Below, piece after piece: positions 36,240-48,239 of a stretch of DNA of 64,000 nt; the first letter of the stretch is position 1; every line of letters starts with the position of its first letter. A program made the position numbers and the translations under genes. Origin of the DNA: Coptis chinensis (taxonomy: Eukaryota > Streptophyta > Magnoliopsida > Ranunculales > Ranunculaceae); contig CM027377.1 of the NCBI GenBank assembly GCA_015680905.1, forward strand, positions 33,566,501 to 33,630,500, read 5' to 3'. The notes below the pieces were generated by a model. It saw only the letters and a program-made list of their open reading frames with translations, had not been told where the DNA came from and did no database searches.

Positions 36240-37110
36240 GTTGCATTCCGACCGGGAACATAATGACGGTTATCCTTTTGCCATGAACAATCTTGTGGTG
36301 GTCATTTCAGTGGGTAAGAAAACTGCAGCCAAGGTCCTACAATGTGGATTTTATTGGCCAACGCTGTTTAAAGATGCACACGAAGCATTGCAAAGCATGC
36401 AACCGTTGTCGAGCTAGGACGATTACTCAACGCAATATGATGCCCTTAAATCCAATTTTAATTGTAGAAATTTTTGATGTATGGGGATCGACTTTATGGG
36501 TTCTTTTCCAAATAGTCATGGCTTCCTATACATACTAGTAGCTGTTGACTATGTGTCAAAATGGATTGAAGCGTTGGCATGTTGTGTGAATGATCATAAA
36601 ATGGTCGTATTTTTCAGAAGGAACATATTTTCTCTCGATTTGGCGTTCCCAAAGCTATAATTAGTGATGGGGAAAACATTTCTGTAATAAAATTTTTGAA
36701 TCATTAGTAAAGAAATATGGAGTTACTCACAAAGTGGCAACTCCTCAGATCATCCCTCCACTCGAACCAGTGGCCAGAAGTCTCTAATAGAGAGATTAAA
36801 TCAATTTTAGAAAAGACAGCTTAATCCATCTAGAAAAGATCGGTCTCTTCGATTATCCGATGCCTTGTGGGCATATAGAACGCCTTTAAGACACTTATAG
36901 GCATGTCCCCTTACCGCCTCGCTTTTGGTAAACCTTGTCATCTTCCGCTGAACTCGAGCATCGTGGTTCTATGGGCTATCAAAAGCCTAAATTATAATAC
37001 CGATCTGCGGCGAAAGCCAAAATTGCGCTTAAATGAGATTGAAGAGATTCGAGTGATGCCTATGATCTCTCCGAAATCCTATAAAGCCAACATGAAAAAG
37101 AGTGCATGAT
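36240..37110 (+). pseudogene. Integrase of the second Athila-like element
   Basis: The zinc-binding region is seen as KVLQCGFYWPTLFKDAH (about 36330-36380), with the following Cys pair as CKACNRC (36390). The core is present in pieces: [15 protein letters not shown] (36480, first Asp), [11 protein letters not shown] (36550), [13 protein letters not shown] (36630-36665, second Asp), then KYGVTHKVATPQ and a damaged Glu block near 36770. MSPYRLAFGKPCHLP (36903-36945) and KPKLRLNEIEEIR (37015-37050) follow. Many 1-2 nt indels make it inactive as written. Confidence 0.82.
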
Positions 37111-38460
37111 AAGCACATATTAAGAAAAAGAATTCAAAATTGGTCAAAAGTTTTGTTGTACAACTCGAGATTACACATTTTTCCGGAAAACTAAAACTCG
37201 ATGGTCCGGTCCTTTTCACCGCCTCTCTTGCCAAATCTTATGGGCTATCTCTTTGAAAATGAAAACGATGACAGCGATTTCAAGTAAATGGCCAACGCCT
37301 TAAACATTATCATGAGTTATGCGTTCTCCGGATGTCGAAAAGACTCTTCTCAAAGATCCAAATAAAGACTAAAAGATTCATTTGTGTATTTTTTTTCGTG
37401 TTTAAAACAAGGAAAGTACACCATTAGGGTAGCCGGCCCTCTTCTATTTTTTTCTCTAAAACTCCTAGAGTGTGTGGTTGCAAGCGGAACCTTAGTCCAC
37501 AAAAACTCTATTTCGTGAACCGAGTATAAATGTCTTCGCTCATCGAGCAAACGCGTGCCTTTCCGGGTAAACAATGGGTACCAAAAATTTCCCAGCCTTC
37601 CTTCTCTTCCCTTTTCTATTCTCTTCCTCGCTAACTCCAGCTCATCATTTGGTGTAAATCTCACCCATCTCGAATAGGTAATGGTCGCAGTACTTTTTGC
37701 TCGAAAGTTTATGCGTCGCTGAAGGATGGGGTGGTGTATGAATTGTCAAACACCTTTCTCGTCCAAGTCTTGATTTACTATCCGATATGAGCCGGTATAA
37801 GGTATATTATTGTCCGACACCAGCTCAGATAAACTTCGCTTGTCGTCCCGCTGTTCCCCAGGTGGGATTCGCCTTTGAGGATCGGACGTTAAAAGACTCA
37901 CATTCGCCTTTGAGGATCTGACGTTAAAAGACTCCACATGTATATACTGCGTGTATTTTATTTTCACCCTTGCATTGTGCACAAAGAGAGTTGTGATGAA
38001 CAACATCGATAGTCCCACGCTCGCGCAAAAGCAATGGATTTCACCGTGCCAACCCCAAATAGTTTTCTATTTGATGACAGTTCAGGAAGGCGGTTTGAGG
38101 CTATACCATATGTACTAAGGGTAATATTATTATTAGACCATTGCACATTGGTCGGGATGGTACCGCCCTGAACCCTAGGCCCCCAAAACATAAAGGTTAA
38201 GCCCGCAAATTGGCCGGATTGGTTCTTGCCTTTGAGCCGACATGATGGCCCGATTTTATCAGAATGATTTTCTTCTTGTAGTCCGGTGTTGTTGTCACGC
38301 TCTTTGTATAATGACACATACATCTTCCCTTGTACATTGCCACGCTCATCTCCACTTGTACATTTGTATATAAAAAAAAAAAAATTAAAAATTAAAATTA
38401 AAATAAAAAAAAAAAAAAAAAAAAAAAAGGGTTGAAGGTGCCTTCTTCATATTCCAAAGG
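37111..38460. other. Region after integrase, no recognised gene
   Basis: Several - strand ORFs of 90-119 codons show no family I know. A 35-bp tandem duplication starts at 37867 and 37902 (ATTCGCCTTTGAGG). A long A-rich tract (38368-38430) of A runs broken by TT lies at the right, reminiscent of a poly(A) end. I take this as non-coding Athila sequence, possibly with a small unidentified insertion. Confidence 0.45.
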
Positions 38461-38715
38461 GATGACATTTTTAATGCCGATCATTTTAGCATCTCGATTC
38501 GTTTAATTTGGAATTGAAATGAATCGAAATTCGTGTTTGAAATTTTGGGACATAAGCAAAATTTCCGGAATTCATTTGGGCTTGGACCAAAAATTAGAAC
38601 CGACCCAAATCACGTGTCTGGTCACAAAACCCAAATGTTATCTCCATCGTAATTATTAAAAAAAAAAAACGGTAAGATATCCACAAACGGTCAGATATCC
38701 ACAAACGGTCAGATT

Positions 38716-38820
38716 TTTGCCTATAAATTCCGACACTCCTCATCACCCTTCACTCACCTCATTCTCTCACTATCCAAAGCTTAATCTTCACATATTATCT
38801 TTTCATTTCAAACAATGGAT
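38716..38820 (+). promoter_or_regulatory. Promoter-like leader in front of the env-position region
   Basis: CCTATAAATTCCGACAC resembles a TATA box with a C/T-rich leader about 90 bases long before an ATG (38816, MDPIEMIG). A second, similar arrangement, GCTATAAATCTCTTC then ATGGATCAACC, lies at 39496-39555 in front of the longer reading frame. In some Athila-type elements the env-position ORF is thought to be expressed separately, which would fit, but there is no direct evidence here. Confidence 0.3.
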
Positions 38821-39552
38821 CCGATCGAAATGATTGGAAAAGGAAATAACGGAATGGGTCACATCCAAATATTCGTGATAACAAGATTTTGTCATTATTC
38901 TCATCACGATCATGCATAACTTCATCCGAATATCTAGATCTATGTAACCTCCATATCTCTTTTCCCTTTGTCGCTTTGTATATTACTATGGTGTGTTAAA
39001 TAATTCTCAACCATTTGTGCGGGTTACGCATCAAATGGAGGAGCATCCTTTTAATAAATTGGGTATATTAGTTGTATTTTTACCTTATCATAAACATAAA
39101 ATAGTTATCAAAACCATAACAAATAAGAAAAAATCAATAACGCAATAAAATAAATCAAACTCAAATTATTGTTTTTTCGAGAAGATTGCACGACGCTACA
39201 CGCGCCTAACACTTGTCACGACGCAAGCCAATTATTCTATCTATCTTCTATTATTGAGGTATGATCATAAATTTTGAAATTACGTGTAGGTCTAACTGCC
39301 CTGTGAAACTTTCCTCCGTATTCTCTATCATTTTAAGACCTCATTAATTGTTTTTGGACACCTGACATGAAAAGACATACTATGGATACCCATAGTTGCT
39401 GTACATAATTAGGGATACCAACATCACATGTTTCACTTGTAAGTTGAGATCTAGATGCACTTGACATCCTGATTCGTACCAGATCCTATATTTGCTATAA
39501 ATCTCTTCATTTCAGCCATTCTCATTTCACAGTTTCTACACTATCCTTCCAA

Positions 39553-41810
39553 ATGGATCAACCAAGAAAGATAGTACCCGAGAAGAACTACTTGAAATTT
39601 TTTGATGATGGCCGATTTTCTCCTTTTTATGACACAGAAATTGTACGTCGAGGATGGATGCCTCTTCTATATCATCATGCATGCCTATTCCGGAGATTTG
39701 GTCTTGATGTTTTACCAATTTAGCGGACCTGAAAATGGAAAATTTGTTTCCATGCCTATGGACAACGCTTTGAATTAACTAAGGAAGTTATCTCCGACAT
39801 ACTTCAAATTCCAATGAATGACTCGGGTTCGATCTTTGAGTCCCCATTTAATTCATTAAAAAATTACTACGGGCCACCGTATCTCATGGCTTAAGTCGGA
39901 AATAAAAATCACGTTGAATTCTTGGCGCTTTTGAAACAAAATCAACGAAGCCGCGGCTCAACCGGTTGGGACACAATGTGGTGGGTACGCCACACCAATC
40001 AAGTCACCAAGCCTCAATTACACCTACTTTGGATTATGCGGAATCAAAGAGATGATTTTTGTATAATCCAACACCTCTTGAACGCAATCACCGAGAAGAA
40101 CAAAAAGGTTAGCACCTCACTTACTTTAGTCACGAAAATTATGATGCGTTAGTTATCCAGCCAGTTTCTCCATAAATACCTCTTCAAAGAGCATTTGTTA
40201 CAATACTTCACAAAGATCGCCGCGTGGGTTCTTGGGCCCGGATACTCCCGCGGATGAAATGGATGGCCAAAACTCAAACTCGCACATTTCTTTGATGAAA
40301 GTGCCATGCAGAACATTTTAATCCCATGGAAGGTATTCAAATTCTTCGTCAAGGAATGAGGGAACTCCACGACGTCAGAAATCATCATCAAAAGTCTTAT
40401 GGATTTCCAAGAACGTCAAGCGATGCATGATGTCGATCAAGAGGCACTATTGAAACTCACTCTCGGTCATTAGAAAATCACACTCTTCTAAATAGATAAT
40501 CAAACCACGATCTCTCGCAACCAGGGAACCCTTCAAATCCAAATTTTAGCCAACAAATTAATGAACCCTGAACAATTTGTCCACAATCTGCATTCCCATC
40601 ACCATCCTTATCATCATTTCAACCATAAAAATAATAATAATAATGGTAAAAAAAAAAAAGGTTGCTCGCTTTTACAAAACTTCAACTTTCCCCAAAATAA
40701 AATTATTATTATTAAGTATTTCATCGTGTGCGCCTTTAATTAAAATTTTTGTTATCTTTGTATCTTCTTTTGTAAGAAATGCCTACTAGGATTGTCATAT
40801 TTCAAGTTGTGATAATAACAATTTTAACGTGTTCTTTTTAAGCTTGATTACGGAGGTTTTATCTTCTTGCATACTCATTCCTCCATCCAAATAAAATTTT
40901 TTTTGGACATATTTCTTCTCATATCTTTCCCCATCACTCCACCCATCAAACATGGCATCTTCATCGAACGTAAAGATCTTCATCAAATAGGACACCTCCA
41001 AACTCATCCCCCTGAGCAATCATTTCAGCCATGATGGATTCCAATACTTATGGACTTCATTTCCGTGATTGCATTACTAACATCGGTGGTCTTCCTTGTT
41101 ATTCGGGCCTACCAAACTTATTCTCCAAGTTTGGCGCCTACTTTATGCTAATATGGAAGATACACCAAATTCAACGCCAGCCATGGTTTTTCTTAGACGG
41201 ATTCACAATCAAAGTTGGTGGCACAAACCATGTCTTTTTGAGGGCAACACTTGCCCCGACTTTTAGATCTTCCATATCACGAGTTTGCAACAACATGGCC
41301 ATACATTTATCACAACTCTACTTCCTTTTCATGGCCTTACTTTTCGCCAAAAGATACGGTGGCGGTCTTGAAATTAAAGATGAAGGAACTAAACTTGGCG
41401 GATGGCGGACATCACCATTCCCTTAGCCAAAGATGACCATGAACATGGGAAATGCGATGTTATTTGTCCTTCTTAACATCATGGAAATTGGCATTTTTCT
41501 ACCGCCAATGATGTCATGTGTAGTCTTCAATGTGCTTGCTTTCGAGGTCATACATTCTTTGATATCTTAAACTGTGTTATCTCCAATTTGAAACGAGCTC
41601 GTATTTTTTCGGATCAAGATATACTTTTACCCAGAATCGCCAATGCGAATTATGAAGACACATTTCCTAAGGCGGCTACTTTTCATGACCGGGTCAAAGT
41701 AGATTCTATGTACCCAACAAACAAGATAATTCGCTCATTAAGGTTTAGGCAATGGAAATGTCCCGCGCGATACTTTGAGACATGTTCGTTATCCAAGCCG
41801 ATGATAAGAT
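39553..41810 (+). pseudogene. Env-position ORF region of the second Athila-like element
   Basis: Starting at ATG 39553, MDQPRKIVPEKNYLKFFDDG and EIVRRGWMPLLYHHACLFR resemble the 'putative plant transposon protein' N-terminus (an Arg-Gly-Trp followed by a helix). It continues after two stops with LTKEVISDILQIPMN and YYGPPYLMA (39775-39890), then WDTMWWVRHTNQVTKPQLHL (39967-40030). A later part (41031-41812) holds YGLHFRDCITNIGG and DILNCVISNLKRARI but cannot be joined confidently. The function of this ORF class is unknown. Stops and frameshifts make it inactive. Confidence 0.5.
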
Positions 41811-43186
41811 GATGAAACATTTGAACTAATATGCGGGAACAAGAAATGGCCACCATTTGGGAATCACGTTATCTTTTGGCGTGATACTAAGAAATGCATT
41901 TCAATCAAGAAGAGGCGGACCTTCACCACATCCCGATGGTAAACTTGAGTAGGGAATTGTACATATATCTAACTGTATATAATTGTATATAGTGTGCTAT
42001 TGTTTTTCTTTTTTTTTTTTTTTTTTTCGATAATATATTATGTTACCAATAACTTTCTCATTTTCCGAACCAATCCGCTACCTTTGTTTACGGTTATCGG
42101 GTAATTCCTTTCTTTATCTATTTCTATTTTGAAGACTAATCATCACTCTATTTGGGAGTGATATATATATATATAAAAAAAAAAAAAAAAAAAAAAAAGC
42201 AACTTGTAGTCAGATATAGTTTATATTTTTCTTGTTAGTAAAATGTAATTAGTGACAATGTCTTGTTTCTTTTCAATGATGAAAATTATCTAGAAGTCTC
42301 ACATTAGCATTCCTAATTATGATTCGCTTTTAAGAAACTTAAGCCAATATCGACGCTGATAGCTTTTATATCTTTTATGAGTATTCATGCACCGAAGTAT
42401 CATTGATTGTACATGACAATAAGTTTCGAAACCACGGTTAGTCTACTTAAACTATCAATCCTGTGAGAATCTAACCAAAAGCCTCGATATGAGTGATTTG
42501 TGAGTAATGACAATAGGAGTAGTTTTTCCGAATAGAGAAAATCAATGATCGACTTTACTTGATCACCATCCATCAACCTAGGGCTAGAATTTAGGCATTC
42601 TTTGGATCGACATAGCTATAAATTATTACCTGTTACAAATTTTACCGCTAGTCACCTCCAATTAACCTTTTCATCAAACCTTTCACTTTCACCAAAAATT
42701 CCTACCCATATATTAACCCCAAATAAAAGAACCTACCCAAGTTGATGAGTATGAAAATAGGGCTTAAATGTAGAAAAATAAAAAGAAGACTTGTTCCAAA
42801 TAAAAGTTAGTTACCTGCTTCAAAAATAAAAATAAAAATAAATAAATAAGCAGGATCATGTTTCTTAAGCCTATAAAAAAAAAAATGAAATAAGGCTTAA
42901 GAGCAAGGTAGAAAAACTTCGGTAGGGCAGAAAAGAAAAACAAGGATTTCTCAAGTGTAAATATCTTGAAGACCTTATTCTCTTTTATACTTATCATTTT
43001 TGATCTCCACTTCGTCCACATTTGGTTATGGTGCTTGCCTATTAATAATGCTTTAATTGACACTTGGATTGTCATTATACCATAAAACCTTGAATTTTTG
43101 ATTTAATTTAGGTTGCTATGATTATAGTTATGATTAATACCCTCGTTTAAAGATTTGCGACAATTTCGTGGACTCGTCAGATTACC
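41811..43186 (+). other. Athila-type 3' untranslated region up to the MULE
   Basis: The region contains long T and A tracts (42004-42028, 42170-42198). It also has CTAGAAGTCTCACATTAGCA (about 42290) and TCGATATGAGTGATTTGTGAG (42483), which resemble the long 3' untranslated region of Athila elements. There is no coding region: the - strand ORF at 42764-43075 is a low-complexity Phe/Leu-rich translation of A-rich DNA. Confidence 0.5.
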
Positions 43187-44825
43187 GTTGAGTTAGGTGA
43201 ACTCTGTCGTTATTCTTCATGCCAGATTGTCCGGAGTTTTGAACTCTGTCAGAGTTCGGTGAACTCTATCAGAGTTTTGAACTCTTTCAGAGTTTTGAAC
43301 TCTGTCAGAGTTCGTTGAAGTAGCATATTCGGTAAACTCTGTCAGAGTTCGGTGAACTCTGTCAAAGTTTTGAACTCGTCATGCATTGATACATCCGGAG
43401 TTGGTTAACTCGTCGTATTCTTCATGCGCATTCCCTCGTCCGGTTTGAACTCTGTCGAGTTCGGTGAACTCGTCAATATGCTGATACGAGTTGGGTGAAC
43501 TCCGGCCGTATTCTTCATCGATTCTACATCGAGTTTTGAACTTCTGTCGAGTTAATGAACTCGTCATGATACGTCCGGAGTTGATTGAACTCGTCATTAT
43601 TCTTCATGCGTGATTCAGCCGGAGTTCGTGAACTCTGTCGTATTCTTCTTCATGCCGATTACGTCAGAGTTTTGAACTCTGCCGGAGTTCGATGAACTCT
43701 ATCGAGTTTTGAACTCTTTCGAGTTTTGAACTCTGTCGAGTTCGTTGAAGTAGCATATTCGTGAACTGCTGTCGAGTTTTGAACTCGGTCGTGATACATC
43801 GAGTTCAAACTCTTTCGAGTTCGGTGAACTTCGGCATTATTCTTCATCATCCGTATTACGCGGAGTTTTGAACTCTGCAGCCGGAGTTGATGAACTCTAT
43901 CAGAGTTTTGAACTCTTTCAGAGTTTTGAACTCTGTCAGAGTTCGTTGAAGTAGCATATTCGGTGAACTCTGTCAGAGTTTTGAACTCGTCGTGATACGT
44001 CGGTTCAAAACTCTTTCGAGTTCGATTGAACTCTGTCGTATTCTTCATCATGCGTGATACGTCGAGTTTTGAACTCAGCCGAAGTTCGATGAACTCTATC
44101 GAGTTTTGAACTCTTTTCGAGTTTTGAACTCTGTCGAGTTCGTTGAAGTAGCATATTCGGTAAACTGTCGACGAGTTTGAACTCTCATCAAAGTTTTGAA
44201 CTTCGTCAGATTCTCTTCGAGTTCGGTTAACTCGTCAGATTCTTCATGCCGATGATACGTCGTTTTTGAACTCTGTCAGAGTTCGGTGAACTCTATCAGA
44301 GTTTTGAACTCTTCCAGAGTTTTGAACTCTGTCAGAGTTCGTTGAAGTAGCATATTCGGTAAACTCTGTCAGAGTTCGGTGAACTCTGTCAAAGTTTTGA
44401 ACTCTGTCGTGATAAATCCGAGTTGGTTAACTCGTCGTCGTATTCTTCATGCCGTATTCAGTGAGTTTTGAACTCGCCGAGTTAGGTGAAGTATCATATT
44501 CGGTGAACTTTGGCGTATTTCGAGTTTTGAACTCTGTCATATTCTTCATGCGATGATACCGAGTTCGGTGAACTAACATATTCGGTGAACTTTGTCGAGT
44601 TTTGAACTCTATCGAGTTCGGGTGAACTAGCATATTCGGTGAACTTCGCCGAGTTTTGAACTCGGACGGGTTCGGTGAAGTAGCATATTTGGTTAACTCT
44701 GTCGAGTTTCGATGTTTAAGTTATTTACCTTTGTTTATGTACATTTGGATTTTTGACATTTAAGTTATTTATATTTTTAATTTTTTCGATTTATAGAAAT
44801 GGAGACGAAAGAGACATCAATCAAT
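43187..44825 (+). repeat. Left TIR of the MULE: palindromic minisatellite plus unique inner part
   Basis: The array (43187-44711) is built of 18- and 20-bp units, GAGTTTTGAACTCTGTCA and GAGTTCGGTGAACTCTGTCA. The joint between units reads GAACTCTGTCAGAGTTC, a perfect 17-nt palindrome around a central T. Longer-period variants contain GTTGAAGTAGCATATTCGGT and TATTCTTCATG. Many units lack single bases. The inner 44712-44825 (AAGTTATTTA...) is unique and pairs with the right TIR. The array ends about 90 bp before the transposase ATG, so it probably includes the promoter. Confidence 0.85.
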
Positions 44826-47595
44826 ATCGAAGAAGGCGTGGTTGGGTCTTCGCCTACTAAAGCCCCCGCTCAAGGCACGCAAACATTAGTCGCCTCCTTA
44901 TATAGGAATGACTTTTACAAGTATTGACGAGGGCAAAGACTTATTACAAAGAGTATGGTCAACAAGAGGGATTTGAGACTTCGTGTTCGGACGACTTCTA
45001 AGCAACAAAATCCGGTGGATTTGGTTAGTGGTTGTTTACTTGGTTTGCTCCGTGAAGGGTTAAGACTCCTAAGAGATGAAGTCCGATCAAAGAAATACAT
45101 CAACTATCCGTGTGGTTGCCAAGCTAGAATTAAATATTAAGAAAAGAATGCATGAAGAGATATATGAGGTCGGTGTTGCTCATAATGACCATAGTCACGG
45201 TCCGGTGACCCCATCGAAGAGAATTTGCATGAAAACTAACAAACATATGCCCGGCGGCGAAGTGCTTGACCGAGATATTTAGTGATAACAGTTTATCCGC
45301 TGGAAAGTGGCATCTGTTTTCCATGGAGAGGAAGTTGGGTTTACCGCGGAAAGATTGTTGGAACCATTATTATGGTTTGACCGGAAAAGATGCCTAAAGA
45401 AGGTGATGCAAAATAACCCGTCTTTTACAATATTTTATCTTGAGGAAGAGTCCGAGGGATCCCCGGTTCTATTACGCCATTGATTTAGATGAAAATGGAA
45501 TTGCGGTGAACTTTTTTCGGGTTCATGGGAGGTCTCGATGCCATATGAATATTTCGAGATGTTGTGTCTTTTGATACCACATATCGTACCAATGCATATT
45601 CCATGCCTTTTTGCCCTTTTACCGAGTCAACCATTATTATCGATCGATTCAGTTTGGTTGCGCATTGTTGCTTGATGAGACACGAAGATACATTCATATG
45701 GCTATTTAAGGCTGGCTTGCGACCATGGGTGGTCGTCATATTCCGCAATCATCAACCACGGGATAGAAGATGGCAGCGACCATTGCCAAAGTGTTTCCTA
45801 ATACTGCGTCATCGTTCTTGTCTTTGGCATATTATGCAGAAATTCAAGAGAAGATGTCATTTACCAAATTTGAGACATTGGTAAATCGAGTTGAAGAACA
45901 CTATTTCTTTTAAGTATAGGATTGTTGATTTTGAGAGAAGATGGTGTACAATCATTGAGAAGTATGAGTTGTCGAAAATCCTTGGTTGACGAGAGATATA
46001 TTCAATCTCGGGGAGAAATGGGTTCCTTGTTATCTCGGTGGCACCTTTTTCTTTGGTATGCACCCGGTAGGTCGAAGTGAATCGATGAATGCTCATTATG
46101 ACCCGGTTTGTCAATTCGGCGACTACGCTTATGCAGTTTGTACATGGTAATGAGAAGTCTTTGACTTTGCTTGCTAGGAAAGAAAGAGATTCCGATTACC
46201 GCATACCGAAAGCATAGTTCACGGATTGTTACTTAACGATGCTTTCATCCTTATGCATGCCGAAAGGTCTATCGATCTCAATATTCAATAAATTTAAAGA
46301 GCAACTAGAAAAGGCAAAGATGGAGTACAAAATTGATGGGGAACAAATTGACGGTATGGAACCGGAAGCTACATGGTGAAATGGAGACCATTTGAAGAAT
46401 TCAGTTTGGAGAGTGAGTTTAGATAGAGGAACCTTAGAGGAGAGCTACTTGAATGCAAGTACTTTCAGTTTATGGGTTTGCTTTGTGGTCATATCTTAAA
46501 GGTTTTATGCGATCTGAGATTGAAGAGATTCAAACCATTTTAGATTGACGCGGTGGATGCAAAAAGTCTAACACTTATAGGCGGAGTTTGATCTTTGGAT
46601 TTGTGGTGGGAATGTCTCAAATGAACCTTTGAGAGTGGCTCATTCTATCAAGGTTGCTTCTCAAGTGGCTTTACGATCGTCGCGCGATACTTTTGAGGGT
46701 TATTCATATTTTATTGAAAAGATTGGTGAAATGGCTATTGAAATTTCAAAGTTTAATGAGACTTCCTACAAAGGAGACCTTGAAGTTCGCGAGCCTCGAT
46801 TCTGAGCCCTCCAAATTGCAAAAACCTCCAATTCGCGAGCCTCGGTTCGCGAGCCTTGATACCTTCCGGTTAATACATCACAGGTTTTTATTTGAATGTT
46901 TAATTTGATATAAATTTAGTGTTTAATTGATTGTTTAATTTGATATAAATATTTATTTTAATTAGGTCTTTATTTCAGCTATTGATTTTGAATCCCAACA
47001 TTTCTCAAACAAAAGGGAGGGGAAGAAGAAAGGATAGATGGAAATCCCCAAAGAGATAGCCCTAAACAATTCAGGAAGAAAGTGTCACGGATGTGACAGA
47101 TTGCTAACCATGACTTCGAGAAATTGTCCGGAGAAAAATATCGTAATCACATCGATTGTAAGTATAGATTTATTCAAAACTCTTTGATTCTAAATGTTCA
47201 CTAGTTCTAATGATATTTTTATCTGCGCGTCATGGACTTCATTGATGTCTGGACTTGTTAATAGTGGTTTAGATATGGCAGCCTTGTTAGAGTTTTATCA
47301 AGTGTTGTTAAGTTGAACTGCTATAATCGGGTTGTGTTCCATTGCATCATTCCATTGGATAGTATCTAATGTTGTCCGCTAGCTAGGCTCTAGATATGAA
47401 ACATCATAATGATAGACCGGTGCTTTTTTTGATAACTTCTTTCTCCTTTTTTATTTTCAAATTTTAATATTGCTGGTTTAGGTTACATTTGGGGAGTTTA
47501 ATTAGACTGAGTTCTAATCTCATTGATATTGTAGAAAAGAGAAGTATGGCTCAAGGAGAAATGGAGAATCACGGAGGCAAAGCTTTGCTTTAGGT
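44801..47595 (+). pseudogene. FAR1/FHY3-type MULE transposase (frameshifted as written)
   Basis: The probable start is the ATG at 44801 (METKETSINIEEG). The N-terminal FAR1 DNA-binding domain is seen as TYYKEYG, SVRTTSKQQ, NYPCGCQARIK and HNDHSHGPVTPSK (44940-45230). The MULE transposase domain follows: VVSFDTTYRTNAYSMPF (about 45560-45612, first catalytic Asp), DTFIWLFKAWL, AATIAKVFPNT and HRSCLWHIMQKF (45690-45850). The SWIM zinc finger is ECKYFQFMGLLCGHILKV (about 46455-46505). After an intron ending near TTTCAG (46978), an exon gives KGRGRRKDRWKSPK and the zinc knuckle CHGCDRLLTMTSRNC. A last short exon ends at about 47592. It would cut and paste the element. Frames break every 20-100 bases, mostly by 1-2 nt deletions. 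Confidence 0.85.
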
Positions 47596-48239
47596 AAAAA
47601 TCTGCCTACTCATCATTTCGTTTCCAGCCCCTCGACTTTGCATCAATCGATCTTGATCTTTTCATCATTCTCTGCCGGTTATGTTTCTTATCTTGCTCTG
47701 AGTTCCACAAGATGCCACGGTATCACTGCCACCTTGACTATGCACCATTGAAGAAAGTCGCCAAATTGAGTTATTAGCTATAACGGAGAGAATTGTCGTG
47801 AAAAGAGCGAGAGAAAAGCGAAGTGTTGAAAGAAGGTGGAGAAGTTGAAGAGAGCTGAAACTTGGGTGAAAGGCTTGAACAAGCCAAACTAGGTCTTGGG
47901 CGGGCTATACTTGTTGCTAATTCATTACGATGTGCTTAAATGTTGTAATACTGAACAATAATATTTGGGATTGCATAAAGCATTTTGATGTGCTTATTAT
48001 AAATGTTCTTGTTGTTACCTGGCGTGCCCACTTGCAATTTTGTTCCGTAAGTTGATATGATGTATTGATCACGGATACTATACCACCATTATAATGCCAA
48101 CGTTTGTCAACAACAAATTTACCTCAACTCATATGATCATCAATGAACATCAACACAAACAAACCAAACTGATAAATTGCCAAAACATCAACATCAACGA
48201 TATGGACTTAGTACGGCGATATCGTTTGGATTTGAATTT
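47596..48239. other. 3' flank of the transposase gene
   Basis: AT-rich sequence without a convincing gene. AATAATATTTGGG and similar AATAA signals near 47960 could serve polyadenylation of the transposase transcript. The segment runs directly into the palindromic array. Confidence 0.4.

Larger units (their letters stand above)
30418..43186 (+). mobile_element. Second Athila-like Ty3/gypsy element, + strand, badly decayed
   Basis: A 5' LTR-like stretch starts at TGATAAGCACCC (30418). Gag, protease, RT, RNase H and integrase follow on the + strand to about 37110, then an env-position region and an Athila-type 3' untranslated region. No 3' LTR is visible before the MULE at about 43187, so the MULE or a deletion removed it. 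Athila assignment rests on the protease sequence, the LTR style and the long region after integrase. Nearly every domain is broken by small indels. Confidence 0.78.

Noticed and set aside
37350..38323. Three - strand ORFs of 90-119 codons
   Set aside because: There is no domain, splice pattern or conservation clue, and they overlap non-coding Athila sequence.
42764..43075. 103-codon Phe/Leu-rich ORF on the - strand, looking like a membrane protein
   Set aside because: The hydrophobicity comes from A-rich DNA (runs of AAATAAA) and not from a real transmembrane protein.
43379..44633. ORFs rich in Thr/Glu/Phe on the - strand
   Set aside because: They are translations of the TIR minisatellite.
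43187..44711. Possible CRISPR-like array
   Set aside because: Units of 18-20 bp run directly into each other without unique spacers, and the setting is a plant transposon end.
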